64,000 bases of DNA from Siderastrea radians (Eukaryota > Cnidaria > Anthozoa > Scleractinia > Rhizangiidae). The notes beneath the pieces are model-generated. The model searched no databases. It saw nothing but the letters and a program-made list of their open reading frames with translations, and was not told where the DNA came from. How positions within the stretch are numbered: position 1 is the first letter of the stretch; each line of letters opens with the position of its first letter. The stretch is taken from positions 11,766,451-11,830,450 of the forward strand of contig OZ024897.1 of NCBI GenBank assembly GCA_964017195.1, in the 5' to 3' direction. Below, in pieces: positions 11,842-24,166 of this stretch. Both the position numbers and the translations under genes were made by a program.

Positions 11842-12160
11842 AACAGCCCAATATTTTTTAATGTCAAGTTTAATGAAAACTGGATCTATGAACAGATTCT
11901 CCATCCTGAGTTTAGCAAAACTTTCGTGGACTTTGCTGTAAAATGTAGGGGAACTAAAAGTTTGAAGTACACGGTTTTTGCAAAGCTGAATGTATTGCGT
12001 GCTGCAGAAATGCATGCGATACGTTCAGTTTTGCAAAAATCGTGTCATTCAGTTTACAGCAACATCTACGAAAGTTTAAATTTTTGTTAAACTCAGGATG
12101 GAAAATCTGTTCATGGATCCAGTTTTCATTAAACTAGACATTAAAAAATATTGGGCTGTT
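11842..12160. repeat. 319-bp foldback palindrome with mirrored open frames
   Basis: The sequence pairs with itself from AACAGCCCAA at 11842 to TTGGGCTGTT ending at 12160, around a centre near 12008. Identity is high in the outer 85 bases and lower, with gaps, toward the centre. Both strands therefore read the same short peptide (ENLF..PVFIKLDIKKYWAV), which is a consequence of symmetry and not evidence for a gene. Confidence 0.85.
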
Positions 12161-12339
12161 TCCAAAAGAGGCTATTTTAAAGAATTTGGAGTAGTTTCAT
12201 TCCAATTTCGAGTTCAAAATGTTTTGCACGAGGTAGTGTGTGCTCTTTTGGCGGAAAAATGTTCAAAGGGAACCTCAATGAGTTTTTTTGGCAAAAATGT
12301 TGCCAGGGGAAACGCTGTGCAATTTTTTTCAAATTTTCC

Positions 12340-12745
12340 CGCCAAAAGACTTAGTATATATTCGAAGAAAAAGTTTGTCACACCTTTTAATTAATAAAAT
12401 GATTTTCACTTAACTAATTAACTTAATAAGAAAGAGTTGTGAAGATAAGTAAAATACTTAGAGAGAAGAATAAAGACAATGAAACTGAAACAACTGTTTA
12501 TCTTTTATTGTTGTTGTCTTTAATTATTCAACAATTAGTTTACATACAAGATAATAAATACTTAAAAGTGGCTATGAAAAATACGGCGCATGCGTATTTT
12601 GGGCGCCCGTATTCTGTCTTTCGGTGGGAAAATTCTAGTTTTTCAAACAGATGTTAACTACTTGGGATTCGTCAAAAATTAAAAAAAAAAGGCGCATGCG
12701 CATTTTGAGCGCCCGTATTTTTCTAAGTCTTTTGGCGGGAAAATT
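12340..12745. promoter_or_regulatory. Clustered E2F-like and NRF1-like motifs in a direct repeat
   Basis: TTTTGGCGGGAAAA-type E2F consensus occurs at about 12343-12357 (reverse) and 12728-12743, with a variant at about 12618. GGCGCATGCG, resembling the NRF1 core, occurs at about 12584 and 12692, each followed by ATTTTGrGCGCCCGTATT. The last two form a diverged direct repeat spaced about 107 bp. No adjacent gene is recognised, so this may be a mobile-element terminus and not a working promoter. Confidence 0.35.
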
Positions 12746-13659
12746 ATAAAGATTTGAACAGGGGTTACCATAGCAAAAATAAAGGCAAAACATTTGCATA
12801 TAGTGTTCTTGAAAGCAAAGATTTGAGCAAGTTGTGTAAAATAAACTTTAATGAAAAAATTCTTTGATGAGAGAAATTGATATTGCTATAAAAATTCTCC
12901 GAAGTCAAAAATGTGAATTTGTTTCGCTTTTCTTTAAACTTCCCTTGTGACAAATTTACACGATACAACTTGCTTACAACCATTGCATGCAAATATAAAA
13001 CAACTGTACAATTTTGAAACGTCGGTGGCCTCAACACCTCAAAACAATCATAGCTACCAGGTTCAAATTTCCTCAAACTTTGCATATGGCCGATGTAAGA
13101 AAACATTGTACCCGAGTAAATTGGTTCTTGTTTGTTGATACAGTGCAACACTAGATACATGCTCGATGAAAATATCAGGCGATAAAAACTGATAAACAAT
13201 CCTTATGTCGACTAATTTCACGGTAAGCAAGCAAACGCCCTAGCATTTTCGCTTACAACTCGTTTCTTAAAATGCGCTGAAATCTGACAACCAACCAAAA
13301 GATGAACTGAGAGCAAACAAATGACATTTTAACAGGAAAATCAGCGAAAGAAAAGGCGAACAACGTACGTTTCATGTCATCATTGTCAAGTACAAATGTT
13401 AAAAGTCTTTGTTAAAATCTCACGCATATAATTGCGAACATTTGCATATAAAATACACATTCAAAGTTACAACTTTTGTTCGCGCGGATTGAATCTGATT
13501 TAGCTTTGGTTTATTGGTTTAAGTTCTCTAATAAAAAAGCATTTCGTAGATCAAGCAGTCCACTTTACTCTTCAGATTTGAGAATTTCGCACTTTCAACG
13601 AACAAATGGCATATGTTATTTAGTCGTAGACTGGCAAATGGTCGAAATAAACGGGTAAG

Positions 13660-13850
13660 GCAACGACACGGCTTTTCACTCAACAATATTCAACATTGTT
13701 GAATTCAGCATGTTGTGGCCACCAAATTCGGTTCCATTCCATCCAATATCATTCACCAACATCTAACATCATTCTACAAGGTGGCCAATCGTGAGAAACA
13801 TGTTTAATTCAACAAATTGACCGCACTTTACCATTGTCTGCACTCTTATT
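13660..13850. repeat. Interspersed CAACATTGTTGAATT-type repeat
   Basis: CACTCAACAATATTCAACAT and the following CCATCC...CATTCACCAACATC phrases match the outer part of the foldback element found upstream of each BTB copy (25692, 35513, 49338). This is a partial, diverged relative. Confidence 0.55.
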
Positions 13851-14860
13851 GATCGTAGAAATGACGTCATAAAATGCCGCTCACCACCGATTTTCAGGTC
13901 TGAATCCTCAACAAATATCGTCATCTTTCTGTTCTAAGCTTGTAATGGCTTCTTCTACCCCACTAATATTTTAGATGATTTTCTCATTGAAGAATACTAG
14001 ATTTGTGGTACAATTTTGTGTTTCAAATGGCAAAATTGTGTTTCAAATGGCAAAATTTGAAAACCGATTCTTACAGTCCAACTCTTTTATCTGAAAACAG
14101 GAAAAAAAACAAATTTCAAATCAAGTGATCACTGTCAAAGTATGAAGGCATAACAGAATTGTCCACAACTTTATAGTGGCGAAAATAGTAGTCGTATTCT
14201 CAAAAAACCTTAGAAAAATCTTATTTGCAACTGAAAGACCGATACAAAAAAATTGCATCTCAAATTGCACTGATAAATCGTCTTATGATTTCTGTGAAAA
14301 GAAATCGTACCTTTTAGTCAGAAGTTTCTTTTACTGCCGTAATAGTTTTAAATTTGTACTTAAATGGCTAAAAGTTCCACTTTCCGCCAAAACTCTACAT
14401 TTTTTTATCTGCAGTATTTGGAAGCAATTTAGAGAGAGGTTTTTGGCGCGTGCGCACAACTGAAAATTTGGACAGCCTTTTTTTTGTGGACCTTAATATA
14501 TCCTTGTTTCTCGCATCTTTCCTTTTCTCTTTCTGTCTTTTTCTTTCATTGGTTTGTTAGCCTCTTTACCGCCTTTCTTTTCTATGGAACGGTGTTGAGC
14601 TAACTTTTCAGAAAGTAGTATCATGTGAAAAGCCAGATTTGAAATCGATTTGGCACGACTGAAAACGTCATCGGTTTTATCTGTACGTAGCTCGGGCAGA
14701 TTTGGACAAAATTTTCAACATTGTTCAAAGTGAGGTCTATTCTTTCTTAATCCGTTGCCTATCAATTTGACTACTTGACAAAAGTTCTGATTGCCTTAGA
14801 ATTGTTATACTGGTATACCCCATTCGGCAGAAAAGGGTTGAAAGCCTAGCTAACAATAAA
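13851..14860. other. Non-coding stretch
   Basis: No gene recognised. A 20-bp direct doublet (CAAAATTGTGTTTCAAATGG type) lies at about 14010-14050. One 95-codon plus-strand frame (14176-14463) has no domain features. Confidence 0.4.
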
Positions 14861-14869
14861 AAAGATAGA

Positions 14870-16420
14870 CACAATTTGGCTGAAAACACACTAAAATGTC
14901 CTTTTTGTTTTCCTCCTGAAAACTATCAACTGGACACAATTTTTTCGTGAAGTTCCGACTTCTTGAAAACTGACAAACGATCAAAATCGTTACTGTTTAA
15001 AGACGGTTCACCGATAAATAGACGGAATTTAACTGAAAAAAAAGTAAACTGACCCACATTTTTTTCACCATGCACCGAATTACTACCATGTTCGTAGCTT
15101 TTTAAATCCTTGCTTAGCAATTAAAAACTGAAAAACGGACGCAGTCTAATCAGTAAAAACAGACTGAATTGGTTTACACCGTGTAATCTTTTTCTTCTCA
15201 GCAATCATCGTCGTTGAGGCCAGGAAGTGCTTTCATAAACTTCAATAGCGTTTATGAATCCTTAATATCCCAAACGATTGAAAGCTGATAAATGGACTCA
15301 CTTTAAGTGGAAACAGACTTAATTTATTTGTGCCTCCGTTTCCTACTTTCGTTTATATAATCCTTGCTGATTTAAAACTGAACAAACAGACGCAATAAAT
15401 TTAAATGAAAACAGACTAAAATTTCTAAAAAGGCCTTCAATTTTCACTACGAAATGGCTTTTTCATTAACTTTAAAATCCGCCTTGCTGAATGCAATTTC
15501 AATTGACAAATAAAAGCAGTTTTAACTGAAAATCAATTAAAACAGCTTACGTTTTCTACTGAGAAATCACCTTTTTCGGAACTTTTCAAAAGCCTTGCTG
15601 AAAACCGAGCTAAAATGGCCTACGTTTTTCACTAAAAGTCGCCGTTTTCGTAACTATTATCCATTCTGGACGTAATGTAAGTGGACATTCTGGTCACATG
15701 CATGCAATTTTTTCTCAATTTTATAGAGTTATCTCTTTGCCATTCCCACCAAGCCGAACTCTCGTTGTCAATTTGGAGTTTTCATTTTGTAGTTTTTAGT
15801 GTGCCGGCTTGAGAAATAAAGATGGAGAAGTTTCTGAAATTTATATAAAAAAAAGAAGATTTGCAAATTAAAGCGTTAAAATAGTCAGCTTAAACAACCC
15901 GACCTGCTGTGGCGTGCGGTAAGGCCGTTTCTTTGTTAAATCACATCATTTTCATAAAAATTAACAGAATGCCCTGTTGCTGAAAACAGACAAAATCTAA
16001 GAAATCACACTTTTGAAATAGACTTAATTGGCCTTAAATACTTTCACCAAGAGACGCATTCTTCGTATCTTTTAAATTTCCATTGATTAATCAAGTTACA
16101 AATGGACGAAATTTCACCAAAAACAGACTAATATACCTTTTACTTTCCACAAAGAAATTGTTTTTTGTATAATGCTTAAAACCCGTAAAAAAAGAAAAGT
16201 AAACACAGAATAAAATGCCCAACGGTTTCCATTGAGTAACAGCTATAGTAATCGTCGTTTTTGTAACGCTTAGATCCGACGTACAGCTAGCAGACGCAAT
16301 TCTGGACTGAAAACAAATGGCTACCTTTTTTCATTACTCAAAACTGTCAAAACTGACCGTACACCAAGATGCCCTACTAACAACTAGTTTCTTAACGCCT
16401 GTGAGGATAACTTAGTTGAT
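14870..16420. repeat. Degenerate tandem array, ~110-130 bp period
   Basis: Phrases recur in fixed order: a CTGAAAACAGACTAAAAT-like phrase, then TTTTCACTA.GAAAT, then AATCCTTGCTGA, then AAACTGACAAACGGACGCAA. The CCTTGCTGA-type phrase is seen near 15105, 15363, 15480 and 15590 and diverged versions follow near 16075, 16180 and 16270, so spacings are about 110-130 bp or multiples. Heavy divergence suggests an old satellite-like array. No coding frame is present. Confidence 0.6.
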
Positions 16421-16759
16421 AATTTCGTTGGACTGAAAACCGAGGATTTGCCAAGAGAGGATTTGCCTAATAAAAGTTCAACGGTGAAACGAGCAAAATT
16501 GTTACTGCTGTCAATGAAATAATAGCTGTTTGTTTTCACAAGGGTTTGTTTTCGATTTTTTCTAAATTATAATATCATATCAGTACTAAAATCTTGCATG
16601 TGATGTCTTACTACAGCTACTGAATATTGGCAAGCTGCCAAAACAATGGCAAAGCTAACAGTGTAACATTTTCACTGCAAACTCGTGTTGGCTAAACCTT
16701 GAAATCCTCACTGAACACTGATCTTAGAACAGATGCGAGTGAGTGGATGAAGCACTATA

Positions 16760-17340
16760 GTCTAACCATTCAAATGAAAGCTTCTGAGCAGTACTCTCCT
16801 GTCAGGTGCTGTTTATTATGCTGCACAAGGTGGTTCTAACTTTTGAGTCTGTGGATGAAATCCTAAAGTGTGACCATTCAAATGAAAGCTACTGAGCAGT
16901 ACTTTCCTGCAGCCTGAGAAAACAGCCGACGTTTCGCGAGGCCGCCACTTGCGCCCTCGCAAAACGACGTCTGAGTTATGAGCGCAGAAACTCCATACTA
17001 ATGACGTGTCATTACCCAGATCTTGGTAGTGCTTCTGATTGGTTAAAAGAAAATTCCAACCAGGCTAACTTTCCTGTGGTGCTGTTTATTATGCTACACA
17101 AGGTGGTTCTAACGTTTGAGGCTGTGTATGAAATCCTAAAGTGTGACCATTCAAACGAAAGCTACTTAGCAGTACGTTCCTGTGGTGCCGCTTAATACAA
17201 GGTGTTTCTAACGTTTCAGTCTGTGCATAAAATCCTAAAGTGTGATCATTCAAGTGAAAGCTACTCAGCAGTACTTTCCTGTAGTGCTATTTATTGTTTT
17301 GTACAAGTTGGTTGAGCCTGTTCATGATTTCACGGAATTG
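16760..17340. repeat. ~108-bp tandem repeat with an inserted repeat
   Basis: Four to five units of ACCATTCAAATGAAAGCTAC...GAAATCCTAAAGTGTG. The second unit is interrupted at about 16912-17070 by an unrelated segment beginning CCTGAGAAAACAGCCGACGT and ending near GATTGGTTAAAAGAAAATTC, which looks like an interspersed element. A diverged copy of the same repeat is at 62380-62600. Confidence 0.75.
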
Positions 17341-17900
17341 AGCAGTCCTTTCCTACTTTGTTTTGTAATAGTTAGCTATTTTTTCTATCGTGAGATTTGA
17401 CATCATTATTGACTTGTTACAGTTTTAGTTTAGTTTTCTCAATCTCCACATCCTCTCCGCTTTATTTTTCTGACAGGACTAGAAATAAAAACAGGCGAGT
17501 CCGAGTCCCTTATTCCGTTTAAACAGGAAACGCGTTTTTCCTTCCTGGTAGTGTCATGCGTGAATGTGACAAATTGCAGTCAGCTTCCATTGCTACATGA
17601 CCAAACTCCGCAATTGTACCATCGTTCTCTTCCTTATCAACAATGTACTTCCTATGTCAACTGCAGTGTGATAGTTCAGCGTAGCAAGCAATTATGTTTT
17701 GAGTGTGATTAAAGCACTGTTATATCTTTTGCATTCTATGGCCTAAGTTTGGACGCACGCACGTTTGGAAAATTAAAGATTTCGTTCTCTATAAGTCGTA
17801 TCAATTATTGGACGCCCTAAATTTGAATTTTTTGCCATATCTGGAGTTGCGCTGTATCTGGAAAATGAAACTTCTGCCTTCATTTAATTCCGTTTTTCTT
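17341..17900. other. Non-coding stretch, nothing recognised
   Basis: No open frame of note and no recognisable repeat. Confidence 0.4.
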
Positions 17901-17934
17901 TTAGAAGAATTAAAGGAAAAATTAACACAATCTA

Positions 17935-20900
17935 CCGTATTTACCCACATACGGACAACAAATGCGTTTAGATAACACCTAAAATTTAAGACACTATTTC
18001 CAAAAAAATGCTATGCATGTTCTATGCATGACGGATGATTGCGAGCGCGTTTGAGCCGCGTTTTCTTCCACACAGTTGTAGCTTAACTGCGGGTGAATAC
18101 GGTAAACCTTTAACTACGCTTTTTAAAGTTAGTTTTTCTACCTCTAGTTCTTGCTTAAGTTGATGATCTTTGTTATTTGCTTGATTCACTTGACATCTGA
18201 ATGTACCTTGAATCCTGTATGGCCTGTATCCTACAGAGAAAACAAAATTATATCAATTAATTTGAGCAAGTTTTGAAAATAAATAAGTTTAGAGCCAAGA
18301 CAGATAGACTTTTTGGTTGTTTTGTTCTGTTTTGATTTTCCTTTTTTAGTCGCTATCTTGAACTGCCACCATACATTGGCACCAAAATTGTCTTACATGT
18401 GGGATTCCAACGATGACAAATATTCAATTTCGAAATATTCCGTTTTCTAAATCATTTACAGTCCGCAGAGAAAAATTTAAACTGCATGATCACTTAACAA
18501 CATACAGCTCTCACAAATCTTACAGTTCTTGAGGGCTGGGCTCTATTCTTTCTGTTTTCCCTCCAAGATCAATTTCATGTAAACTAAAGGTGATGCTTGG
18601 TATTATAACTGATTCCTGTCCTGTTCAGGCCAAAAATGCAGAATCTCCAACACTATTTTAGACTGTTTTAGATAAAACAAGTCCCGTCAGTATCATTGTT
18701 TGAAAAAATCCCTAAAAGTCACTGCCAGAAAAGGAAATGAAGTCACTGACAAAATGACACTGTCAACTTACCTCTTTTTTTGAGTTGAGGTTGATGCTGT
18801 CATCCTTCCCCAAGTTTCCGCACTTCATGTTTATCTGTAAAGAGGTAAAAATAATGTGATATGAAGACATGCTCGGAAGCCCTACTGTCAGAGGATCAAA
18901 TTCTCAAAGTTTTAGAGATCACCTCCCCTCCCCTCCCCAATGCCTTGCCCGACCATCTACGTTGGAATTTGTTTTATGAGAGGGGTGGGAGGGCGGTATA
19001 TACTTTTCCCCTATTTGTGAACAAAATAGCAGATTTTGGTCACACTCTACTCCACGCCACAGAACTAGGTTCCATCTGATCGCAATATAGATTTGATTAG
19101 AATTTTAAATCTCACCTTTTTAAAGCAATGTCAAGGAATGGTTGGTGTCATCTCTGTTGAGTTCCTCCATTCTATTTATGTGCTGGCTAACATTTACCTG
19201 TAGAGAGATAAAAAAAAATTTTTAAGGAATGCTCCTTAACAAAGTTGGCCTTAATATAAATACCATAAGGTACAAAAGGCCTGTATCCTCCATTCTCTCT
19301 TGGGACTCTTGAGGGGGACGGGGGCAGGGGAGGCGTACAGAGAGGGTACAAACGTCCTGCTTCCCGTGCCCTTTAATTCTGGTGCCCTCCCCTTTTTGGC
19401 TGACTCTTGCCTCTTTTAGATTACAAATATTACACAATATTGCGTAATTTTTTCCTATTTCTCCAGCTTCCCTCCGCCTTAGGGAATCTCGCCCCCCGTC
19501 CCCTCTCTTCCGGCCTCCAGTACACTTCCTGCCCCCTTTTCTCCCGGGTCCCGCCCTTCTACCCCCTGCACCCAACTCTCGTCTGACTTTTTTGGGGGAC
19601 GCGGAAGCGGCCTAGACTACGAGCATCCCCCATTTCCCTTCAACGCGTGCGAGGGCTCAAAGTTGCCTTCCGGCTGGAAACGTGACGAGCGTGTCGTAAA
19701 CTGCTCAAGAGAGACTAATCTTAGCCAAGGTCCAGCCCATTTCTCAAACAATGCTTCGTTTAGAGCCGAAATATCCAAGATATCGTTCCCCTTTTTCTAA
19801 ACTTGACCCCTAAAACCAGCATCCTGTTTCAAACCTAAACAGAACTAGATTACGTTCGTGCAACACGTTTTAAGTTCTCAACGAAATCTCACCTTTCAAG
19901 ATATGCTATTTTGAGGTTGGTAGCTTCACTGTGTCTTTTCCTTTCAAGGCTATTTTACCTGGAGAGAGACACATACTATGTTACGACGTATTATCTGTTT
20001 TTACCCACTTACACAACACGAGAATAGCCGTAAAACGTTAGAGAAAGGCCAATACGTTCTCCCTCACTGGAAATAACCCATTAGAGTTAGTGGCGCTTAT
20101 AAACTTCCTTACAGCTAGAGCGACCGGAGTAACAAAAGAGGTAACAAAAAGGGAGGGGGAAGAGAATGGAAAAAAGGTTTAAGTAAAAAAATGAATGAAT
20201 TAAAAAGGAGATGTGATGGACCCCTCACCTAAATCAACTATTTCAGATTGAACACAGACAATCCTATATTTCGGCCAACTTCAAATGGTAAAATTTCCGC
20301 ACAGCCCCTACTTTCGTTCTATTTCTCATAAACAAGGAGCAATCACGAATACACCTTGAGCCAGAAAATGTTCGTAGAATTAATGCATGGGACTGTGCGG
20401 AATTTTACCCTTTAAATTCCTTTTTTTTTTTAACAGCGAAATCTCTACTCTATATTGAAATTCGTCCCAAATGAAAATAAATACAATAAATGCAGACTTC
20501 ATCCTTAGAAAAGCAAGTCATGTTAATTATACGTACCTGAAGATACTTGTTCCCGAAGAATCATCAAGTGAAAGATCGTAGAGGTTATTTGTTCTTACTC
20601 ACTCTTAAAGCAAACTTGACAGGACACATAAGGGCATGCTGCAAACGAGAAATAGAAGCGCTGTTTGAAAATTTAATAGCTGAATGAAATAAGTCAGTTT
20701 TTTTAAAGTGCAAAAGGTAATAAGTGGGCCACGCGTTCTGACAGTGTTTTTATTGATATGTTATTTACTAATAGAATGATTGGCAAACTACGAGTTGCTA
20801 TTGGTATTCTTGAGTGACTAAAAAACAGATAAAAAGTCCAGTCTGTATATTTCTCGCAGTGCACCTATTGCTTGAATAAGCATAAGATGCGTTGCGATGT

Positions 20901-21110
20901 CAAATATGGCCAAACATTTAATCTCCGAATGACAAATGAAGGTCAGTATTACTGCCAAGAGAAGCTATGTAATTTTTGGCCGTCAACCGTTAGTCATATC
21001 TACATAAGAACCTCCATAAATATCGCATAAAGTGCAATAAAGAATACTATAACCATGTTACAGCTATTTTACCTGAAAACCGAAGTTCCATATCGTTGTT
21101 TATCGCTGAT
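17935..21110 (-). pseudogene. Series of exon-like cassettes, unidentified gene or relic
   Basis: On the minus strand several short segments have good splice borders. Examples are an ATG-led piece ending TTTTCAG|GTAAAA near 21070; CGTTTGCAG|CATGCC near 20640; 19958-19893 (CTCTCCAG|...AAAG|GTGAGA); 19197-19116 (CTCTACAG|...AAAG|GTGAGA); 18834-18772 (TTTACAG|...GAG|GTAAGT, 21 open codons); and an open stretch starting near 18231 after TCTGTAG. Three cassettes look related: LGKDDSINLNSKK, LNRDDTNHSLTLL and LKGKDTVKLPTSK. In-frame stops occur in two of them, so a continuous protein could not be built. No family is recognised. Confidence 0.25.
19200..19660 (-). other. C/G-skewed stretch inside the cassette region
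   Basis: Purine-rich on the minus strand (GGGAGGG, GGGGGCGAG and similar) with a 117-codon Gly/Arg-rich minus frame (19222-19575). The composition differs sharply from its AT-rich surroundings, and the frame is probably a by-product of the skew. Confidence 0.4.
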
Positions 21111-22157
21111 CCGTTGGTTTGAAAGCGAGTGGTCTCCTTAACAGATAGGATTTTGGCCTTCAAGCTTACTCAGCTAACCTCGTTTCAAACATACTTATCA
21201 AGCTCAAACTGTTGTTGAACGTTTTCAGCGAAATAAACTGGCGGCTAAGTTACATTTTGCTCTTGCCATCTTCTTCGCTTCCCACGTGGTAATGGTGCGG
21301 AGAAACAGTTGAATAATGAATACCTTAATGAGCTTATCTGCAATTTAAATTTAAAAATCTACATTTTCTTTCCAAATTGGTCCCTCTTTCCCGTTTGTAC
21401 TTGCCAAAAACGTGAATGTAATTTTTAACAGTCTCTGCCAACATTGTTACGTTTTATTTATTTTTAATGTTCTTACATGTACTAGGATTTTATAAGCTAA
21501 CAGGAGCAAGCTTTTAGAAACATGTTTAAAAATTCAGGGAATTGAACAGAGCACTTAGAAAAAATAAAAAATAATAATAATAATAAGGGAACATGGCATC
21601 AAGACGCCATAGTTGCAACAGTCTGGCTAAAACCCTGAAAAGGAAGTGTTTATAAGTAGTACGCGTATCTTTTTGTCTGAATTTGAAACAATTAGAAAAT
21701 GGCCACAATTCCATCTCACCACTGTCAATGATAAGTTCCTGATACGTTTGTTGGTTGTCCTGTGCACTTGGGTGGTATGGTTGGGTTTTCTCTTGGAGTT
21801 TCAGGTTGAAAATCAATATCTGATTGCCCATGTACATTATTTCTAACCGAGAGTAGAAAATGCAGTAAATAATTAAAGAAAAAGAAATTAAATTAGAGAT
21901 TTTGTGCTAATCGATTTGAACATGGTGTTTATTATAAGGGCACAAAATGTTAACATCTCAGTGAGAAGTAAAATTGATTTGAAAGGAGGTAACAAATTGA
22001 ATGGCTCTTTTCAGCACATGTAGCTGAAAATGTCCCTGAAAACATGGTAAAAATTACCAGTTACTGGCACTAAACAAGGACCCCCAAAACGTTCTTCTTG
22101 GGGAATGGGAACTGAACATAACCCCACCTCAAGTTAAAAGGTAAAAAATACAGTTGA

Positions 22158-22341
22158 ACTTCCTTTTGCCAGTAACGTTATCTGTACAATGGACACCTTT
22201 AACCCTTTAAGTCCTAACAGTGACGAAAATGAAATTTCCTTATACATTAACTGTTTACAGATACCAGCATGTTATGACACTGCCTTTAAAACAAAACAGA
22301 TGTCTACCATGTCTGCTTCCCTTTTGTGGAATAAGTACATG
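22158..22341. other. Unit A-specific segment with CCCTTTAAG end
   Basis: About 180 bp is present here but missing in unit B, where the flanks join near 31725. It contains TTAACCCTTTAAGTCCTAAC at about 22199, resembling the end of the TTAA mini-element at 23171, but no matching right end was found. It could be a truncated insertion here or a deletion in unit B. Confidence 0.55.
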
Positions 22342-23170
22342 CAGATGTGATACAGGAAAGGGTGGCACTCTTGTGTTCTCGTGCTTTAATGCTTGTTATT
22401 GTTCCTCAGTGGTCCCCACAGGGGGAACGATCAAAAACACAAAGTGGGGTGTTTATGAGTTTTGGGTCTCACAACGTAAGAGTTTATGAAAGGGTTTGGG
22501 GAATTTACATTTAAGGACCGTGCCTCCTAATGGAGAGGTATTTTTGCAAAGGTTGTGACCATGGGAAAAAGGCAGATCTTAGGAAGGGTAATTGGAAACT
22601 AAAAAGAAAAATGTGGGTATCCACGAATTAAGTAATCATAATTCTTAAAAAGGCTTCAAAATACAGCGAAAGTATGGACTTTTCTTTCAAAATTTAAGCT
22701 CAATAATGTCTATTGTCTCTGAAAAAAGCATTATCACCCCCAATTTGCTTTTAGGAATCTGATAGCCCTTGCTAAGATCTGGTTTGCCACAGTCATAAGC
22801 CACGCAAAAGACCTTTGTATTAGTAGGTAAATTACTTAAGAAACTCAAATATGTCGGACCAGACCCGAGATGTGCAGAACATATTTGCAGTAGCAAAAGG
22901 AGGCAATGTCCTTAACAAAGTTCACCATGTATAAATGGAATTAATGATTGAAGTTCACTGTCAACACAAGCTTTCACATACAATACAACAGATATATTTA
23001 TTTCAACAAACTGAGACAACTGACAAAATTTCAAACCTTTAGAATTCAGCCACAACATGGGCAAATCCTTGAGTAATGATTTGACAAAATAATAAAGGAG
23101 AGTAACAATAACACGTTCGTTGAACGTTGAGGGGGGTGGAGGTTAATAGAGGGAGGGGGGTCATTTTTAA

Positions 23171-23370
23171 CCCTTTAAGCCCTGACATGAAAATGCATAT
23201 TCTCCTTACTGTTCTCCACACATTTCCCATGGGACTAGTAAGGAGAATTTGTCTTAATATCAAGAATCTTATCATTGGTGATCACTTTTATTTTCATCAC
23301 TTGAATGTTTGAACAAGTAGTGATGATGCAAAGAGAAATTTCGTTTTTGTTGCTGTCAGGGCTTAGAGGG
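23171..23370. mobile_element. 200-bp TTAA-flanked mini-element (piggyBac-type MITE), copy A
   Basis: Flanked by TTAA on both sides (23167-23170 and 23371-23374). The ends are imperfect inverted repeats: CCCTTTAAGCCCTGACA and TGTCAGGGCTTAGAGGG. TTAA target duplications and ends starting CCC are typical of the piggyBac superfamily. It is non-coding and is present at the same site in unit B, so it predates that duplication. Confidence 0.8.
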
Positions 23371-24166
23371 TTAACAACTAATATGGGAGAGGGACCTATT
23401 AGCAGGGGGTCAGGATGGGCTTAGTAGAGAGAAAAGGTAAATAGAGGAAGTAAGGTATGATTATTATGCAATTTGCAATTTATTATTTTATTATGCAATT
23501 TGCACCTCAGGCTTTCGATCAAAAGATCAAAAGTTTGGAAGTTCGAAGCCAGGTTGGTCTTGCATTATCAAGTGTTTCCTTACACCGAAACTTTACTCCA
23601 TATTGCCATCTCTCCATACCCAGGAACCCACTTTCCAAAACTCCCAATAACTTACCAGGCCCAAATGGTATGTTTTCAAATCTGTTTTCTGTTGATTGGC
23701 ATTAACTAAAGGTGTAGCTTTGCCAATGCATTCCATAAAATTATAACAAATTTAAAATGTGGCTTTCAAAATCAATAAAATAATACTGGGTCTCCAATGA
23801 AGAATGTTGTGCATATAAAACAGGTTTTACACCCGCTAAATTATTGGGAGTTTCAAGCAACAATCCCTGCTGGTTGTATCTCTGCAATGAACCAGCATCC
23901 TATCTAAGGAGGCCACAGGAATACAGTGTAGAAATACATCTACAGTTGCTTTACGCTACACCTGGTTAAGCTCTAACTCTATGGGACACATAGGACTAAA
24001 CTGCTTCAAACCGAACCTACAAAGAATTCCAAAACATTCTTTGTTGCAAAACAGATCATCAAAACTTAACATTCTCTAAAAAATATGACACTCAATAATG
24101 AAAGTACACACGGCTCATGCCTGACAAAACGGGGCACAAAACAACAAAAATGGAGACCGAAAGCTG

